From the NCBI GenBank assembly GCA_027405735.1, contig JAPEHQ010000007.1, forward strand, positions 558,001 to 622,000: DNA of 64,000 nt. The letters are read 5' to 3'. The notes below the pieces were generated by a model that ran no database searches, was not told where the DNA came from, and worked only from the letters and a program-made list of their open reading frames with translations. Position numbers and translations under genes: made by a program. Origin of the DNA: Mucor racemosus (taxonomy: Eukaryota > Mucoromycota > Mucoromycetes > Mucorales > Mucoraceae). Below are positions 49,598 to 61,369 of this stretch, piece by piece. The number at the start of each line of letters is the position of its first letter. Within the stretch, counting starts at the first letter, position 1.

Positions 49598-49960
49598 GTA
49601 AGCATATTGATGGTAAAGGATGGCTCAACAAGTTTTTTTTTTTTTTTTCTTATTATTATTACTCTTTTGAACTGAACCCGAGTATCCGTTCGATATGGAC
49701 CTCATGGGTGGATTCACAAAAGATAGATTAGAATTAGATGCTCTCTACATATCAATCTGTAATTTTCATTTACTGTATTGTTCCAGAAAAATCTTTTGAT
49801 TTTAGCATCATAAATTTATTGGTCATTTGCAAATGTGGTAAATTCGTAACAGAGAACGCTTATATGATAAAATGACATGAGACAAAACCCTACATTGCTG
49901 AAATCATTTAAAATCTTGAATTCAACCTAAAATTGAATCAATTACTAATAACTTGTGTAG

Positions 49961-50497
49961 TGGAAGATTATCGAAGAACAAGTAAAAATGTAGACAATGC
50001 AGAAGCAGAAAAACCACTTTCTGATAATGAAGTTCGAATCAGTCATAGCAAAATCCCAGTCTACGTTGATGCGTGTCTTAATCTACTACAAGTAAGTTTT
50101 AAGACCAATTTAAATAATACCAACGGTTTGATTTAACAGCAAAAATAGAAGGAAAATAAGAAACACATTATCGTAGTAGGGAAAGGTCAATATGTCAATA
50201 AGGCAGTTACAGTGATAGAGATGGTAAAGAGAAAGATGCAAGGTACATTGCATCAATATACCCAATTGGGGAGCGTATCAGTAATTGAACAATGGGATGC
50301 TACCAATGATGAGAAATTAGACAGGTAAAATGGTTTAGAAAATAAGATGAAATATAAGATTTCTCATAATTTTTTATAGTGTCCAAGTGAATAAAAAGGT
50401 TCCTGTAATCATTATATATTTGTCATTAGACGAAATGCCCGAATTAGAGGCTACATCTGGCTATCAAGCACCTACTGGACCAGATATCTATGCCTAA
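49961..50497 (+). CDS. Alba-like nucleic-acid-binding protein (start codon probably split by an intron)
   Basis: Three exons (49961-50091, 50149-50324, 50380-50497) give about 141 residues: EDYRRTSKNVDNAEAEKPL, ISHSKIPVYVDACLNLLQ, then VVGKGQYVNKAVTVIEMVKR, LHQYTQLGSVSVIEQWD and VPVIIIYLSLDEMP. The G-K-G/A-x-x-V-N-K-A-V-T-x-x-E-x-x-K-R...L-H-Q pattern is the Alba fold seen in archaeal Alba and eukaryotic RNase P/MRP subunits Rpp20/Rpp25 (Pop7/Pop6). An RNA-binding role in tRNA or rRNA processing is likely. The first exon follows a strong branch point and acceptor (TACTAATAACTTGTGTAG) and begins TG-GAA-GAT, so an upstream exon ending in A would make the ATG. A candidate donor is A/GTAAGC at 49597-49598. 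Confidence 0.82.
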
Positions 50498-50921
50498 ACT
50501 TGTACAGAAAATTATAATTTAATAATAATAATAAATCCCCTTTGTAAATATGAAATATTCAATACGCTGCCGATATAGACATTTTTTCTAGCAGAATTTA
50601 TATGAACTTTATTGAAAAAAATAATATATATGTATATATAAAAGCATTCAAAGGATGCCATCAAGTCATTTGGAATCATGGTTAAGACCCTAAATCCTTT
50701 AGGTTTTTACAGTCTTTGTTTTTCAATGAGGCGAGATATCGAGATCAAGCATTGACAAGTACATCTGTAATGTAGGAAATAGTTTTTGGTAGGTCTAAGA
50801 CTAAACACATGCTCTGATAGCCAGGAAAAGATAAATACTATAATTTGATATGTATCTCACAATCCACGGGTATGTGTACAGTTTTTATTTTACAGAATAT
50901 TAACAATTTGATGCTCCCAAT
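50498..50921. other. Convergent 3' regions
   Basis: Spacer between the Alba-like gene and the minus-strand coiled-coil gene. No structure noted beyond AATAAAT-like poly-A signals near 50530. Confidence 0.5.
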
Positions 50922-52484
50922 TTACATGTTTCTCCAACCTTTTAGTAATGATGAAAAGCCATTTGTGTGATGATTTATATCTATTGCAGGTTGCTCAATG
51001 ATTTTTTTATCTGGTCGAATGGTGAGATCTTGAACCAAATGTTTTCGCCACTCATGAGATCCTTGTGCATGCTGATAGACAGGTTTTTCTCTTTCAGAAG
51101 AATACGGTATATAACAATAACTTGCATTGGTGTCTTTTGCTTCCTCCAAGTCCAAGTAAGACGGGGATTTATCTACGGACTGGTGCTGATCCACAGATAA
51201 TTTTTGAGATTTTTGGGCAGAAATGGAGGGCTTTGATTGTTCGAATGTAGAAAAAGGAATTGGGGGAAGAGGGTTCTTGGGAGGTCGGCTAGGTGGTGGG
51301 GGTGAGTGATTGTTAAATAAATGTGGTTTTTTTAATGATAGTGTTGCAGAAGAAACATCAGAATCAGGCACAGGGCTCGGTATATCTGATCGTACTATTT
51401 TGGCAAGAATATCAATTGTCGAGCGTTTTTTACTATGATTTTCGCTGTCTGTATTATTTTCGTCGTTTTTTCTCAATTGCAATGGCTTCAGATGTGATAA
51501 TTGGTCTACTTTTATACAAAGCTTATCTCGCTCATCAAGAAGCATAGATAAAAGTCTCTCTTTATCTTCCAATTCCAAACCTTGAAGTTCAACTTGAGCC
51601 TCCAATAGCTTTTCATGCTTTGATGGAGTAAATGTCATTTGTACGGTAGTATCGCCACCATCATCATCATTATTATTATTTTGTTGATTTGAAATTTCTT
51701 TTAATTTAGCTTCCAATGTTGAAATGAGATTGTCTTGTTTGGCGATAATTGCATTTAGCCTTTTTGTTTGTAAACGCTCCTTTTCAAGCGTACTAACGTA
51801 ATTAGCAATAATTTGCTGCATTGATTGCTCGGTTACAACAATTTGTTGTTTTAATGCTTCAGTTTGGCTTTCCTGATTAGGTGTTGATGATGGCTCATTG
51901 GCATGATCTTCAGTATTGTCACTATGTAGCACTTCTTTAGGATCAATTGTATAGCCTTCTATAAGACTACTTAAGAAATCGCTACCTATTGATGAGCGCG
52001 GTGAAGATTGTGCTTCTAATCTCTCGATTTTTTTGTTTAGTTCATTAATGCAATATTCATATGTTTTGGTTTGCAGATTCAATGTGAATTTTGTGGCCAA
52101 GTCAAGCCTTTTATAGCGGTTTTCAGCAGCAATACATTGCTGAACTGCCTGTTCAAACATGTCAATTAATTCATCTGCTAAAATTTCGATCTTTGGCCGG
52201 TTTTTAATATAATTTCGTTGTGAATATCGTAGCTTATTCTTTGGTGAAGGAGATGGAGGTGGTGTAAATGGTAAAACTGTATTATTTGATTGATTAGATT
52301 TGCAGGCGTCTGATTTATTATGTTGATGTTGGTAATGTGATGATAATACAAGGCTTTTTTTCTGTTGTTTACTAAACCTTCGATCGATGCTGTCTTGATC
52401 AAAAGCAGAAATTGATGTCTGAATTTTCATACTGGGCTTCATTGTGTTTTTCTGTATTGTATCAGGGAAAACTTGAATAGGCAT
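50922..52484 (-). CDS. Coiled-coil protein with proline-rich tail, unknown function
   Basis: An intronless frame of 520 residues from ATG 52484 (the frame is open a little further upstream but without another ATG). Residues about 70-90 hold TPPPSPSPKNK; heptad-rich coiled coils run at about 95-155 (ILADELIDMFEQAVQQ, EYCINELNKKIERLEA) and about 205-340 (LKQQIVVTEQSMQQIIA, TLEAKLKEISNQ, ELEDKERLLSMLLDERDKL). A proline-rich block (SPPPPSRPPKNPLPPIP) near 400 could bind SH3 or WW domains. The layout recalls fungal proteins of the cytoskeleton or cell-polarity machinery, but I do not recognise the family. Confidence 0.72.
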   Translation of the reverse strand: MPIQVFPDTIQKNTMKPSMKIQTSISAFDQDSIDRRFSKQQKKSLVLSSHYQHQHNKSDACKSNQSNNTVLPFTPPPSPSPKNKLRYSQRNYIKNRPKIEILADELIDMFEQAVQQCIAAENRYKRLDLATKFTLNLQTKTYEYCINELNKKIERLEAQSSPRSSIGSDFLSSLIEGYTIDPKEVLHSDNTEDHANEPSSTPNQESQTEALKQQIVVTEQSMQQIIANYVSTLEKERLQTKRLNAIIAKQDNLISTLEAKLKEISNQQNNNNDDDGGDTTVQMTFTPSKHEKLLEAQVELQGLELEDKERLLSMLLDERDKLCIKVDQLSHLKPLQLRKNDENNTDSENHSKKRSTIDILAKIVRSDIPSPVPDSDVSSATLSLKKPHLFNNHSPPPPSRPPKNPLPPIPFSTFEQSKPSISAQKSQKLSVDQHQSVDKSPSYLDLEEAKDTNASYCYIPYSSEREKPVYQHAQGSHEWRKHLVQDLTIRPDKKIIEQPAIDINHHTNGFSSLLKGWRNM

Positions 52485-53699
52485 ACTTGAGCAAAAGATG
52501 AAAGACCAAACTACCAATGAAGAGATTTACAGGCTGCCATTTTCATAGTTTTATAAGGTTTTGCTGTAGTTTATTTTCCACGTTCCATTTGTTCCGCAAT
52601 GATTAATTAATTAATATCAGGAGAAATATAACCCTCGAATGAATATAGTTATCTTTATATTTCATACGGTTCTTATTACCAATTTCAGTGCTATATCATA
52701 TGCATTCTCTACGATTCTATTTAAAGAATACCTAATGACATTCATTATGTCAATCACAACAAAAGAAGCATTATTCGCATCAAAATATAGTCAAAATGTC
52801 AGTTAATATGTATGAAATACTTTCTAAATTAGCGTTTAATTTAGTTTATACCAAAAACAAACTATTTCGTATCCTCAATTTTACTCTATATATTCGGACT
52901 ATATAGTGATTAAAGACTTTATAAAAAGATAAATTTACGATTTGGTTTTCTCAATGGGCTAAAATCTTCTAGGTATATCGTGCAAATAAAGCATGATTCT
53001 CTTTGTGTAAAACGTTTTGCAACATAAAATGCATCAAGTACATGTTTCAAATAAAAATTAATCCATTAGAATATGAAAACATGTCAAATCAAGATCTCGC
53101 AGAAACAGAATGTTGTAATTGAAGCTGTCGTATCGAAGCAAAAATGTTTATAAAAGGATCACTATTATACATACAACTTGCGCTAGTAGACAGCTACAAT
53201 ACTAATAACCGACAATAAAAACATGTTTTTTGCTTTGAGGCAGATGATAAATAAACCTTACCCTATGGAATCAAAATATGGATCTTTTCTTGCTATATGT
53301 ATACTTCATATCTTGAAATACAACATAAATAATGAAAAGTCTGGAGCTCAAATTCTATTTTCGCACTGTTAGGGTCAGTATCAAAAGCCGGAGCATTTGG
53401 CTTTTTCAATATATAACAGCAAAGCAAAAAATGGAAATGCATACTCGATATAATCTACATTGCTACTGTAAGATTTATTTGAGAATTTCGTGTAATTTAC
53501 GCTAATGTAAACTCTTTAAGATCTGGTTTTGATATATAAAACTCAATTTTTAATATTTTTGCTTTCTTTTTAGCAGACAATATTTCAACGAAAGCAATCT
53601 ATAGCATTGATATTTTTGCAATCTGGAATAATGAATAAGGTATTGCAATGCTAAATTGTATTATTGCATTCAATTGAAAATTCAATCATCTTTATTGGC
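52485..53699. other. Spacer, nothing recognised
   Basis: AT-rich upstream region of the coiled-coil gene. No supported gene. Confidence 0.5.
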
Positions 53700-53858
53700 A
53701 TGTACAACTACCTTCGAATGTCGGACTGGGAGTCACAAAATTTCACCATTTCGGTCAATGGAGAACTGGCAGAAAGTAGACTTCCCGATCAGTATGAACT
53801 AGGAAGGCGGCCTCCACAAGCGGTTACAAACCTTCTCTCATCACCACATTGTAAGTAG
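53700..53858 (+). CDS. Short open frame with coding-like composition (uncertain)
   Basis: A 52-residue frame (alternative start 53718) with higher G+C than its surroundings and a balanced composition: MSDWESQNFTISVNGELAES, then LPDQYELGRRPPQAVTNLL. The end, CATTGTAAGTAG, is a plausible splice donor, so this may be the first exon of a gene or of a transcript that reaches the eS10 gene 256 bases on. I do not recognise a family. Confidence 0.3.
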   Translation: MYNYLRMSDWESQNFTISVNGELAESRLPDQYELGRRPPQAVTNLLSSPHCK

Positions 53859-53990
53859 AATACATCCAATATGGGATAATATGGAAATAGAAGGGGAGAG
53901 TTACGATGAAATTAGATGGATTTGATGGATGGATGATTTTTCAAGATTTTAGATAAAAAAAACAAAAATCACAAATGTTTATGAGATGGG

Positions 53991-53993
<3 letters not shown>

Positions 53994-54020
<27 letters not shown>
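53994..54020. repeat. (GA)n microsatellite
   Basis: GAGA run about 95 bases before the eS10 start codon; purine tracts of this kind are common in promoters. Confidence 0.85.
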
Positions 54021-54021
<1 letters not shown>

Positions 54022-54114
54022 TGCGGGAGCAAAATAGAGAGAACGGAAGAGCATAGAAAGATAAGAATCATCATTATTGACATGTCCATTTAATTCAATT
54101 TAGAAGGCACAAAT

Positions 54115-54813
54115 ATGCTTGTATCTAAGCAAAACAGAAAGGTTATCTACGAAGCTCTCTTCAAGGGTAATTTTACAGTTCCAACAAATGACATTTCTCA
54201 ACGACTTGACACATTAAGTAGACAGATATTGATGTTTAATTTATTTTAGACGGTGCTTTGGTCGCTCCCAAGGATTTCAACCTTCCCAAGCACGCTGACC
54301 TCGATGTCCCCAACCTCGAAGTCATCAAGATCATGCAATCTTTGACCTCCAAGGGTTTCGTTAAGACTCAATTCTCTTGGCAATGGTATTACTATACTCT
54401 CACTGATGAGGGTATTGATTATCTCCGTGAATGTAAGCACTCATTCGACAATTTCATGAAAGGATATAAGGCTAATCATTCAATTCTAGATCTTCACTTG
54501 CCCCAAGAAATTGTTCCTGCTACTATGAAGAAGTCTGCTCGCCCCGCTGCTCCCCGTCGTGCCTGTAAGTCTTAATTTATAAGAATAAAATCAGAATAGA
54601 TTTGCTAACATGTATTTACAATATAGTCGGCGGTGAAGGTCGTGAAAACCGTGGTCCCCGTGGTGACCGTGGTGATTACAGACGCAAGGAAGGTGCCAAC
54701 GGTGACTTCAAGCCTGAATTCCGTGGTGGTCTCGGTAAGTTTTGATGGTTTTAACATTTGCAATAATAATTAACGTTTGTTTTTTACAATTAGGTCGTGG
54801 TAACCGCGAATAA
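54115..54813 (+). CDS. RPS10: 40S ribosomal protein eS10
   Basis: Five exons (54115-54166, 54250-54432, 54490-54564, 54627-54734, 54794-54813) give 145 residues. The start [17 protein letters not shown] and the core [43 protein letters not shown] and [15 protein letters not shown] are diagnostic. The C-terminus is an Arg/Gly-rich tail ([15 protein letters not shown]) ending GRGNRE, typical of eS10. The protein sits near the beak of the small subunit. The second intron (54433-54489) is 57 bases, a multiple of three and free of stops, so keeping it would insert 19 residues without ending the frame. Codon use is biased as in strongly expressed genes. Confidence 0.97.
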
Positions 54814-55489
54814 ATCTCTTGTTTGATTTGAATTTATCTTTTTTTTTTTTAATATATTAAAATCAATGGCAATTACAAATGCCTCTTATCACTTTTATTT
54901 TGTTTCATGACCTATTATATTTGTGCTATATAATTTTTTATTGTTTTTAATGGTTTAATTTTCCTACTTCAGACATCAAATGTCATGTTTAGATGTCTAA
55001 AAAATGCATAATCGGAATGTTCAGTATCACCAAATGCACAGGGAGATCCATATCGCACTTGTCACATAAAGTCCGGTCCGGCAATCGATGTTCGACTCCG
55101 TTTCTGATTTCAAAGACATTGTTAATGAGGTGTAGACATCCTCCCAAAGTATAGTAAGTTCTTCTCTTCAACACAAAGGTAATACATCCATCTAGTTTTG
55201 AAGTGACATTTCAGCATCAATGAATATGATTAATGGAAAGATATATGTTCAGTAATACCGATGAATACTATTGCAACTACAAGGTTGGATCAACAAGAAA
55301 TGAAGAATTTTCGTTAATTTAATGGATGCGAAATCAGTGTGGAATTTCAGTTGTTGGCCAGCACTTACATATATCTTTTCCTTGGGTTAATTCATTGATT
55401 TGAACTGAAATGTTCACTGCAAACTTTAAGCAAAAAAAAGGGGGGAGAAGTAGTTTTACTTACACAGTTTATAATTATTAGAATATAAA
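54814..55489. other. Spacer between eS10 and uL16 genes
   Basis: Holds the eS10 3' region and the uL16 promoter. TTATTAG at about 55475-55481, just before the ATG, could be the acceptor of a 5' untranslated intron, but no donor is certain. Confidence 0.5.
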
Positions 55490-56140
55490 ATGGGTCGTCG
55501 TCCTGCTCGTTGTTATCGTTACTGTAAGAACAAGCCTTACCCCAAGTCCAGATACTGTCGTGGTGTCCCTGATGCCAAGCTCAGAATTTACGATTTAGGT
55601 CGTAAGAAGGCATCTGTTGACGATTTCCCTCTTTGTGTCCACTTGGTCTCCAACGAATACGAACAATTGTCTGCCGAAGCTCTCGAAGCTGGTCGTATTT
55701 GTGCCAACAAGTACATGTCCAAGACTTCCGGTAAGGATTCTTTCCACATGCGTATTCGTGTCCACCCTTACCATGTCACCCGTATCAACAAAATGTTGTC
55801 TTGTGCTGGTGCCGATAGATTGCAAACTGGTATGCGTGGTGCTTTCGGTAAGCCTAACGGTCTTGTCGCTCGTGTCAACATCGGTCAAGTCATTTTCTCT
55901 GTCCGTACCAAGGATTCCAACAAGGCTGTCGTTATTGAAGCTTTGAGACGTTGTAAGTACAAGTTCCCTGGTCAACAAAAGATTATCATCTCCAAGAAGT
56001 GGGGTTTCACTCCTCTTGCCCGTGCTGAATATGTTGAAGCTCGTGCTGCTGGTTTGCTCAGACCTGATGGTTGTTACGTCAAGTTCGTTCCTCAAAGAGG
56101 TCCTCTTGCTAACTACTTCAAGGAAGCCTCCAAGGTTTAA
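55490..56140 (+). CDS. RPL10: 60S ribosomal protein uL16 (L10)
   Basis: A single 216-residue frame. [75 protein letters not shown] and [15 protein letters not shown] are highly conserved L10 blocks, and the P-site loop region ([18 protein letters not shown]) is intact. uL16 joins the 60S subunit last, in the cytoplasm, and is required for subunit joining. Codons are strongly biased to C-ending and CGT/GGT forms, unlike the AT-rich genes around it, as expected for very high expression. There are no introns in the coding part. Confidence 0.99.
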   Translation: MGRRPARCYRYCKNKPYPKSRYCRGVPDAKLRIYDLGRKKASVDDFPLCVHLVSNEYEQLSAEALEAGRICANKYMSKTSGKDSFHMRIRVHPYHVTRINKMLSCAGADRLQTGMRGAFGKPNGLVARVNIGQVIFSVRTKDSNKAVVIEALRRCKYKFPGQQKIIISKKWGFTPLARAEYVEARAAGLLRPDGCYVKFVPQRGPLANYFKEASKV

Positions 56141-57422
56141 ATTAATTAGTTCAAACTTTTAATAAAAACTTCTGTTATAAAATGATAAAATCAAATTGTA
56201 TATTTCTTTTAAATTGGGTTTTGTTTATACTGATTTATATTATGGTTGGAGAGGAATATGCTGTTAACTTTCAATGCATGCTGGTTGTATTGGAGGATGA
56301 CATTTGTCGATGAAACGAATGAAGAAGTATATATATTTAAGGAACTCAATAATAGCTTTTTTTATTCAATCAGGTCGAAGAGCTATAGTTTAGCCAATGC
56401 ATTATATCTTCATTTTTGGCATTAATGTGTCAAAAGCTATTGCATCAATGTATAATTTGTAATCCAAAAAATCATGCATTCCCAAAATTATCAATAAGTA
56501 AACTATCTTCCTGGTGAGTTTTATCTATTCATTTGGAAAAATAAATAGAGATCCATTATGTTTCTACCTATTATAGTGTTTGAATATTTATACAAACATA
56601 AAACCTTATTCATATACCGTATAAGAAGAACGGATAATATTATGTTGCAAATGTCGTATATTAGTGATTCAGTGCCATCCTTATCCAAAGAACATATACT
56701 AAAACGATACCTTTAAAAACCTAATCAGTCTGACCTGTTACCGCAAGATACAGCTTATTAAACAAAATCTTTCAGTGAGTAGCTTTAGATATATCATTGT
56801 TAGAAATACTTCCTGTAAATCCCCTTTGACATATCACATGCATGCATAGTTTCATGTTTGTTATACGTATATATAACCATTAATATCTCTATCAATTTTA
56901 AACTTTTTTGTGATCATAACTCACCAAGTTGAAGGTGGCATTTGCGATATATATAAGAGTTGCATTAATTTTTAGCATGTACAAATATAATAATTACTAA
57001 ATGACATACATAATCTTTTATATAATTAATTAATTAATCAAATAAATAGCATTATATATATATACGCTTTTTAGGTCAGATCTGTTTACGACTATACATG
57101 CACACAATGTTAATATTTCGTTTGCACTATCATTTGATTGTGCTTTCATTTTTGATAAAATATATTGCAGATATTGGCGGGATATAAACTGGCCAAAAAA
57201 CATCACTACATGCTGTGAAGCGCGACACATAGCTTTCCAAAAACTAAAAAAGTGGGCATTATTTTCCTATGATTTAACCAGCAAATCATATCAATGGATG
57301 GCGAATATTCTAATTCTAGAAACTGTTATTGCTGTAATATATATTTTGAAAGTTTCAGCTCATTTGGAGCAATATTCATTGATTATAAATAAACATTTTC
57401 CAGTTGCTTTAATTTTTTCAAG
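56141..57422. other. Spacer, nothing recognised
   Basis: AT-rich; no gene or repeat that I can support. Confidence 0.5.
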
Positions 57423-57427
57423 CTGAG

Positions 57428-57670
57428 TGTTATGTCAATATAATATCTTAGGTCGCACATTCAAGGTCTCGGTCAATATTCGATATTATAATAAATCAAC
57501 AGGTGTTCACGTTGATTTACATGCGTCCTAGTTAATTGATGTAATGTCCCTAGATAGTAATTATGTGTAATACTTATAATGAAAAGTATATAAATACATC
57601 CTCTGGATGTAGTTAATAAAAGGTGTAATATTTTGGCAAGATTATTTCTTAAGACCGTTTTGACATTTCA
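57428..57670 (+). mobile_element. Solo LTR-A, copy 3, TSD CTGAG
   Basis: Starts TGTTATGTCAATATAA and ends TTTTGACATTTCA, flanked by CTGAG at 57423-57427 and 57671-57675. It is the reverse of the copies at 11166 and 37337. It contains AGTATATAAATAC, a likely TATA box, in the forward direction. Confidence 0.92.
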
Positions 57671-59828
57671 CTGAGGAAGCGAGAATTTTCTTTAAAATAT
57701 GCACTAAAATCCTTCAAAAACAGTTCTTAACTAATGAAATTAAGGTGTGTTATTTATATATTTATTGCACATTATGGGAAACCTCAAAATTCAATTTCGA
57801 ACCATTATTTGATTTTATAAAAGATTTCAAAGAATATCTGAAACAACCTACGGTATATATAAAATAGTTTAAACAAGTACTTGTTTTAATTTTACCATTT
57901 CTACTGCAATTAGGGGAGGCCGAACCATTTGCAATTCTGTGGATCAATACTAGTAGAAGTACCTACTGTTACAACGGGAGCTCATTTGGTTCCGCATTTG
58001 GCGAGAATTGCTAAGTTTACTAACCTTGGTCGGCGTAATATATTATAATAAATAGCAGGTAACCAACTTGTTGTTCAAACTTACCAAATACACAATGACT
58101 CATGGGTGCTGATATCTGAAATATTTGTAGCAATCCACTTAGGATTGGTCTTCGATTCGAGTTTGAATCGAGCTTTAACGGAAATAGCCATTTGATTCAA
58201 GCTAGTGATTTCAATTGAGCGGTGCGAGCATAAGCGAGCGAACACTATGTTTGGGCCCGCTTGAATTACACTTTTTTCAGGGCATTACTTGCTTTGGTTT
58301 GCTTGATTAATTTTTTTTTTGGTAATGTCCTGCTTGGCGCTCGATGAAAACATTAAAAGCTTGCTTGTATACTTGCTTGAATTGCTTCAAATTAAAATAG
58401 GCTTGCTTGCATACAAACCTGCTTGTTAGTAGCCTGCTTTCAAATCAAGTAAGCAAGCATGTAACACGGGGAAAATTGATTCAATTTACGTAATTTTAGC
58501 TTTAAAAATGTCAAAATGCATCGCATTTTGAACTAGGGATGCTGTCGAGCCCAGCTTATACCAGTAAATTTGGCTGGCAAAACCCGGCTCGACGCCAACG
58601 CTATTTTGAACCAATATCAGGCTGAAAATATATAATACAATGCTTCCGCTTGCACTCCAATTTGCTCGCTGGCTTATATGCTCGTGCTCGACTTGCTCGA
58701 CTTTTTGAAAAAAAATTAGATAGTGTTTGATTTATGCTTGCTTGCTTGCTTTCAAAGCTGAAAATGCTCGATATTACACAGTAATGGTTAGGTATGACAT
58801 TTAGTATGAGTTACTAAATGTCATGCCATGTTGGATTTTAATAGTTTTTCCTGGATTTCTACATCTGGGTAAACTTCTGATATATCAGTCAATTTATTAA
58901 AATATATCAATCATAATATAATTCATAACGAAGATAATTTGAATGATTTAAAGCAGATTTGAGTTACTCTGATTCAACAGAATTGCTTTATTGACGAGAT
59001 ATATCAATTTGAAATTTAAGATTTGAATGGGTTCTGCCCAAGTTCTTCTTTCGGAGACCAACTGGGAACAACGACAACAACCTGTTTGGCAGCACTAAAA
59101 GTATTTATGCCTTTGTAAATTTCTGTTTGTAACACACAAAATCAACTGATTTAGACTTACTTTCCTTTCTTCTTCTCCACTCTTTTATTTATGTTTAAAA
59201 CTACAACAAAAAGGATCAATATTTTTTATAAACTGAAATCAAGTAGTAGATACAAGTACATGTTTTTCCTATTGTTTATTTGGAAATAAATTATTAACTG
59301 TTAATGTTAGGGCGCGTTATAATATTTTTCTCGAAAAAAAAGCATCCAAGACTTAGTCATTTTGTTCCATCATCTACGTTATAAGCAATGCTTTTTTGGT
59401 CTAAAGTCGATATCCGACTAGAGAAAAGTTGATGATTATAAAAGTATGTATATCATTATTGACTTGATTTGAATAAGTAAATGAATAAACTCTTGCTAAT
59501 CTATTTACTTTTTAAAAAATATTTGTTTCTGTTTAATGACCAACAGCCAAGAAGAGGAAAACAAGATGTTGTCTTGTATACTTGTATACCACTACCAGCT
59601 ATCAAAAGTACATCATAATCATTACTTATTAGCTTGTTAATTGATTTTACTAATAAATCAATTTTTATAGGCAAACGTAAAGGCCCATTCAGTTCAAAAC
59701 GCTTGAAACAATTCAATTATGCTAATTTACATGATTTATCATCTCTTGCTCGTTCAATTGCGATATTTGACTTTAATATTTCGTTTATGCTGCTAATCGA
59801 CTCGTTCATCCATTAGAGTTAACTCACT
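57671..59828. repeat. GCTTG-rich tract and flanking spacer
   Basis: From about 58230 to 58760 the words GCTTGCTTGC, TGCTTG, GCTCG and their complements recur many times in uneven spacing. A short inverted match to Rep-3 lies at 58150-58180. The rest shows no gene. Confidence 0.55.
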
Positions 59829-60201
59829 ATCCTTGATTAGCGTATCTTTAATAACTGTCCATTATTAGCTCATGGTATGCAATTAATACTATTAAAAGGG
59901 GTCGTCTAATCTCAAATTTATCTGATTCAACTACTGATTCTAAACTAGCATTAAATTAATTGTGTTGACACGCAATAAAGTAGGGCGTTTTATCAAGTAC
60001 GATGTTGACGTACAATGTACTGTATTTCCGTTAAATTGAACAGAAGATAGAAATATGGTTTATGCAGAGATGTATGAATGTGTGGGAGAGCTCCGATCTA
60101 TGAACACAAAACAATGATCCAAACTATGATGCTTTGTCGACCTGTTGTACGAGATTTTTTTGTCGGAATACCTGGTGGCTCAAGTGTAATTTAGACCTTT
60201 A

Positions 60202-60515
60202 TGACCTATCAGAATTACAACATTCGATATATAGAAGATCTCCGACAAATCTAGCAGATCTTATCTATCCAGAAACTGGTTCCTGTCACCCAGGAACTAA
60301 TAATGAAACACAACTTATATATAGCAATATTACCACTGAGACATAACATGTTATATTCATACACATTAATAATAATATCTATTGTCATATCTAATGGATC
60401 TCTGTCCATTAGATCTTATCACACAATTCCAATAACTATATAAACCCATATTTAATTCATTCTAATAAACGGTACTTTTTACGTTGATTTTAATTTACAA
60501 GGTCTCGATAAATCA
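60202..60515. mobile_element. Solo LTR, 314 bp, TSD CTTTA
   Basis: Starts TGACCTATCAG and ends CTCGATAAATCA, flanked by CTTTA at 60197-60201 and 60516-60520. Copy A has the unfilled site near 8255 (TTTAAGCATTTAA). It contains a near-palindrome (TCTAATGGATCTCTGTCC followed by ATTAGATC) around 60390-60415 and ACTATATAAACCC as a likely TATA box. Confidence 0.9.
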
Positions 60516-61180
60516 CTTTAAATGCAAAATGTATCAAATGAGGATAAGGTTGGTGGATTGGTATAACGAATAATAAATGCAATGTCATTTATTGAATGGG
60601 TGAGTGTAAATGTACAAAGCAAAGCTTACTTTTGAATGAGAGTACTAATTACTCTAATTAACATCAATAATAGATTCAAAAAGCATAGTTAAGTGCAATA
60701 ATTGCTACTAAATCGCATAATTTGATATGCAGAAACCTCTTGAATCATGCATTCCTTTTTTTTTTTTTGGCAATACTACTACTACAAATCATCGTTCAAT
60801 ATGACATATTATTAATGAATCAGAGAAAATACAACAGGTAAAAAACTGATACCCAACAATGTACATCGAGGTCAAGATTGATAAAACGTGCATTCATTGT
60901 GTACATGTTGTGTAGTGGAAATTGCAACATTTTGATGGATAGAAATTACGGGGCCAAGATGTTGTATTTGCCTCAGTATTTTCAAAAGGGTTTAAAAGCA
61001 TACAGTACTTCATCAAACTTGCTTAGATGTTAAATACTCACCATGTGCTATTAGTATCATCTTGTGCTTTATTTAATTGCTGTATTATTAAAAATCAAGC
61101 TTTTCATAGCTTATAAAAATAACAATGGGGTGTTTATAATTTCAGATTGACATTATCATAAGATGGGCTGATGATACACG

Positions 61181-61369
61181 TTTGATACTACTGTAGATAG
61201 AACCAGTCAATTTGATTTATCTGATTTGAATGCAAATACCTAGGAACCATTTGTAAGCACTTAAGTTGGTTATGGTAAAGCATTGAATAAATTGGCTTGG
61301 GACAAAGAGGGTAAAAAAAGGGCAATAGGTTCCAGTGATGGCCATGTTTATGTTTATGATATTGGAGAG
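61181..61369 (+). pseudogene. Dynein intermediate chain fragments in Rep-1 copy C
   Basis: First piece 61181-61243 reads FDTTVDRTSQFDLSDLNANT and then a stop. Second piece 61283-61369 reads LNKLAWDKEGKKRAIG then SSDGHVYVYDIGE. The second is followed by GTAAGA like a kept splice donor. It is the same pair of pieces as in copy A, with independent changes. Confidence 0.78.

Noticed and set aside
54433..54489. Extra 19 residues in the middle of eS10
   Set aside because: They interrupt the conserved LREYLHLP block and are bounded by GTAAGC and TTCTAG, so this is an intron.
55595..56095. Minus-strand open frame of 166 residues
   Set aside because: It is the mirror of the strongly codon-biased uL16 gene; biased codons suppress stops on the other strand. 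It has no domain.
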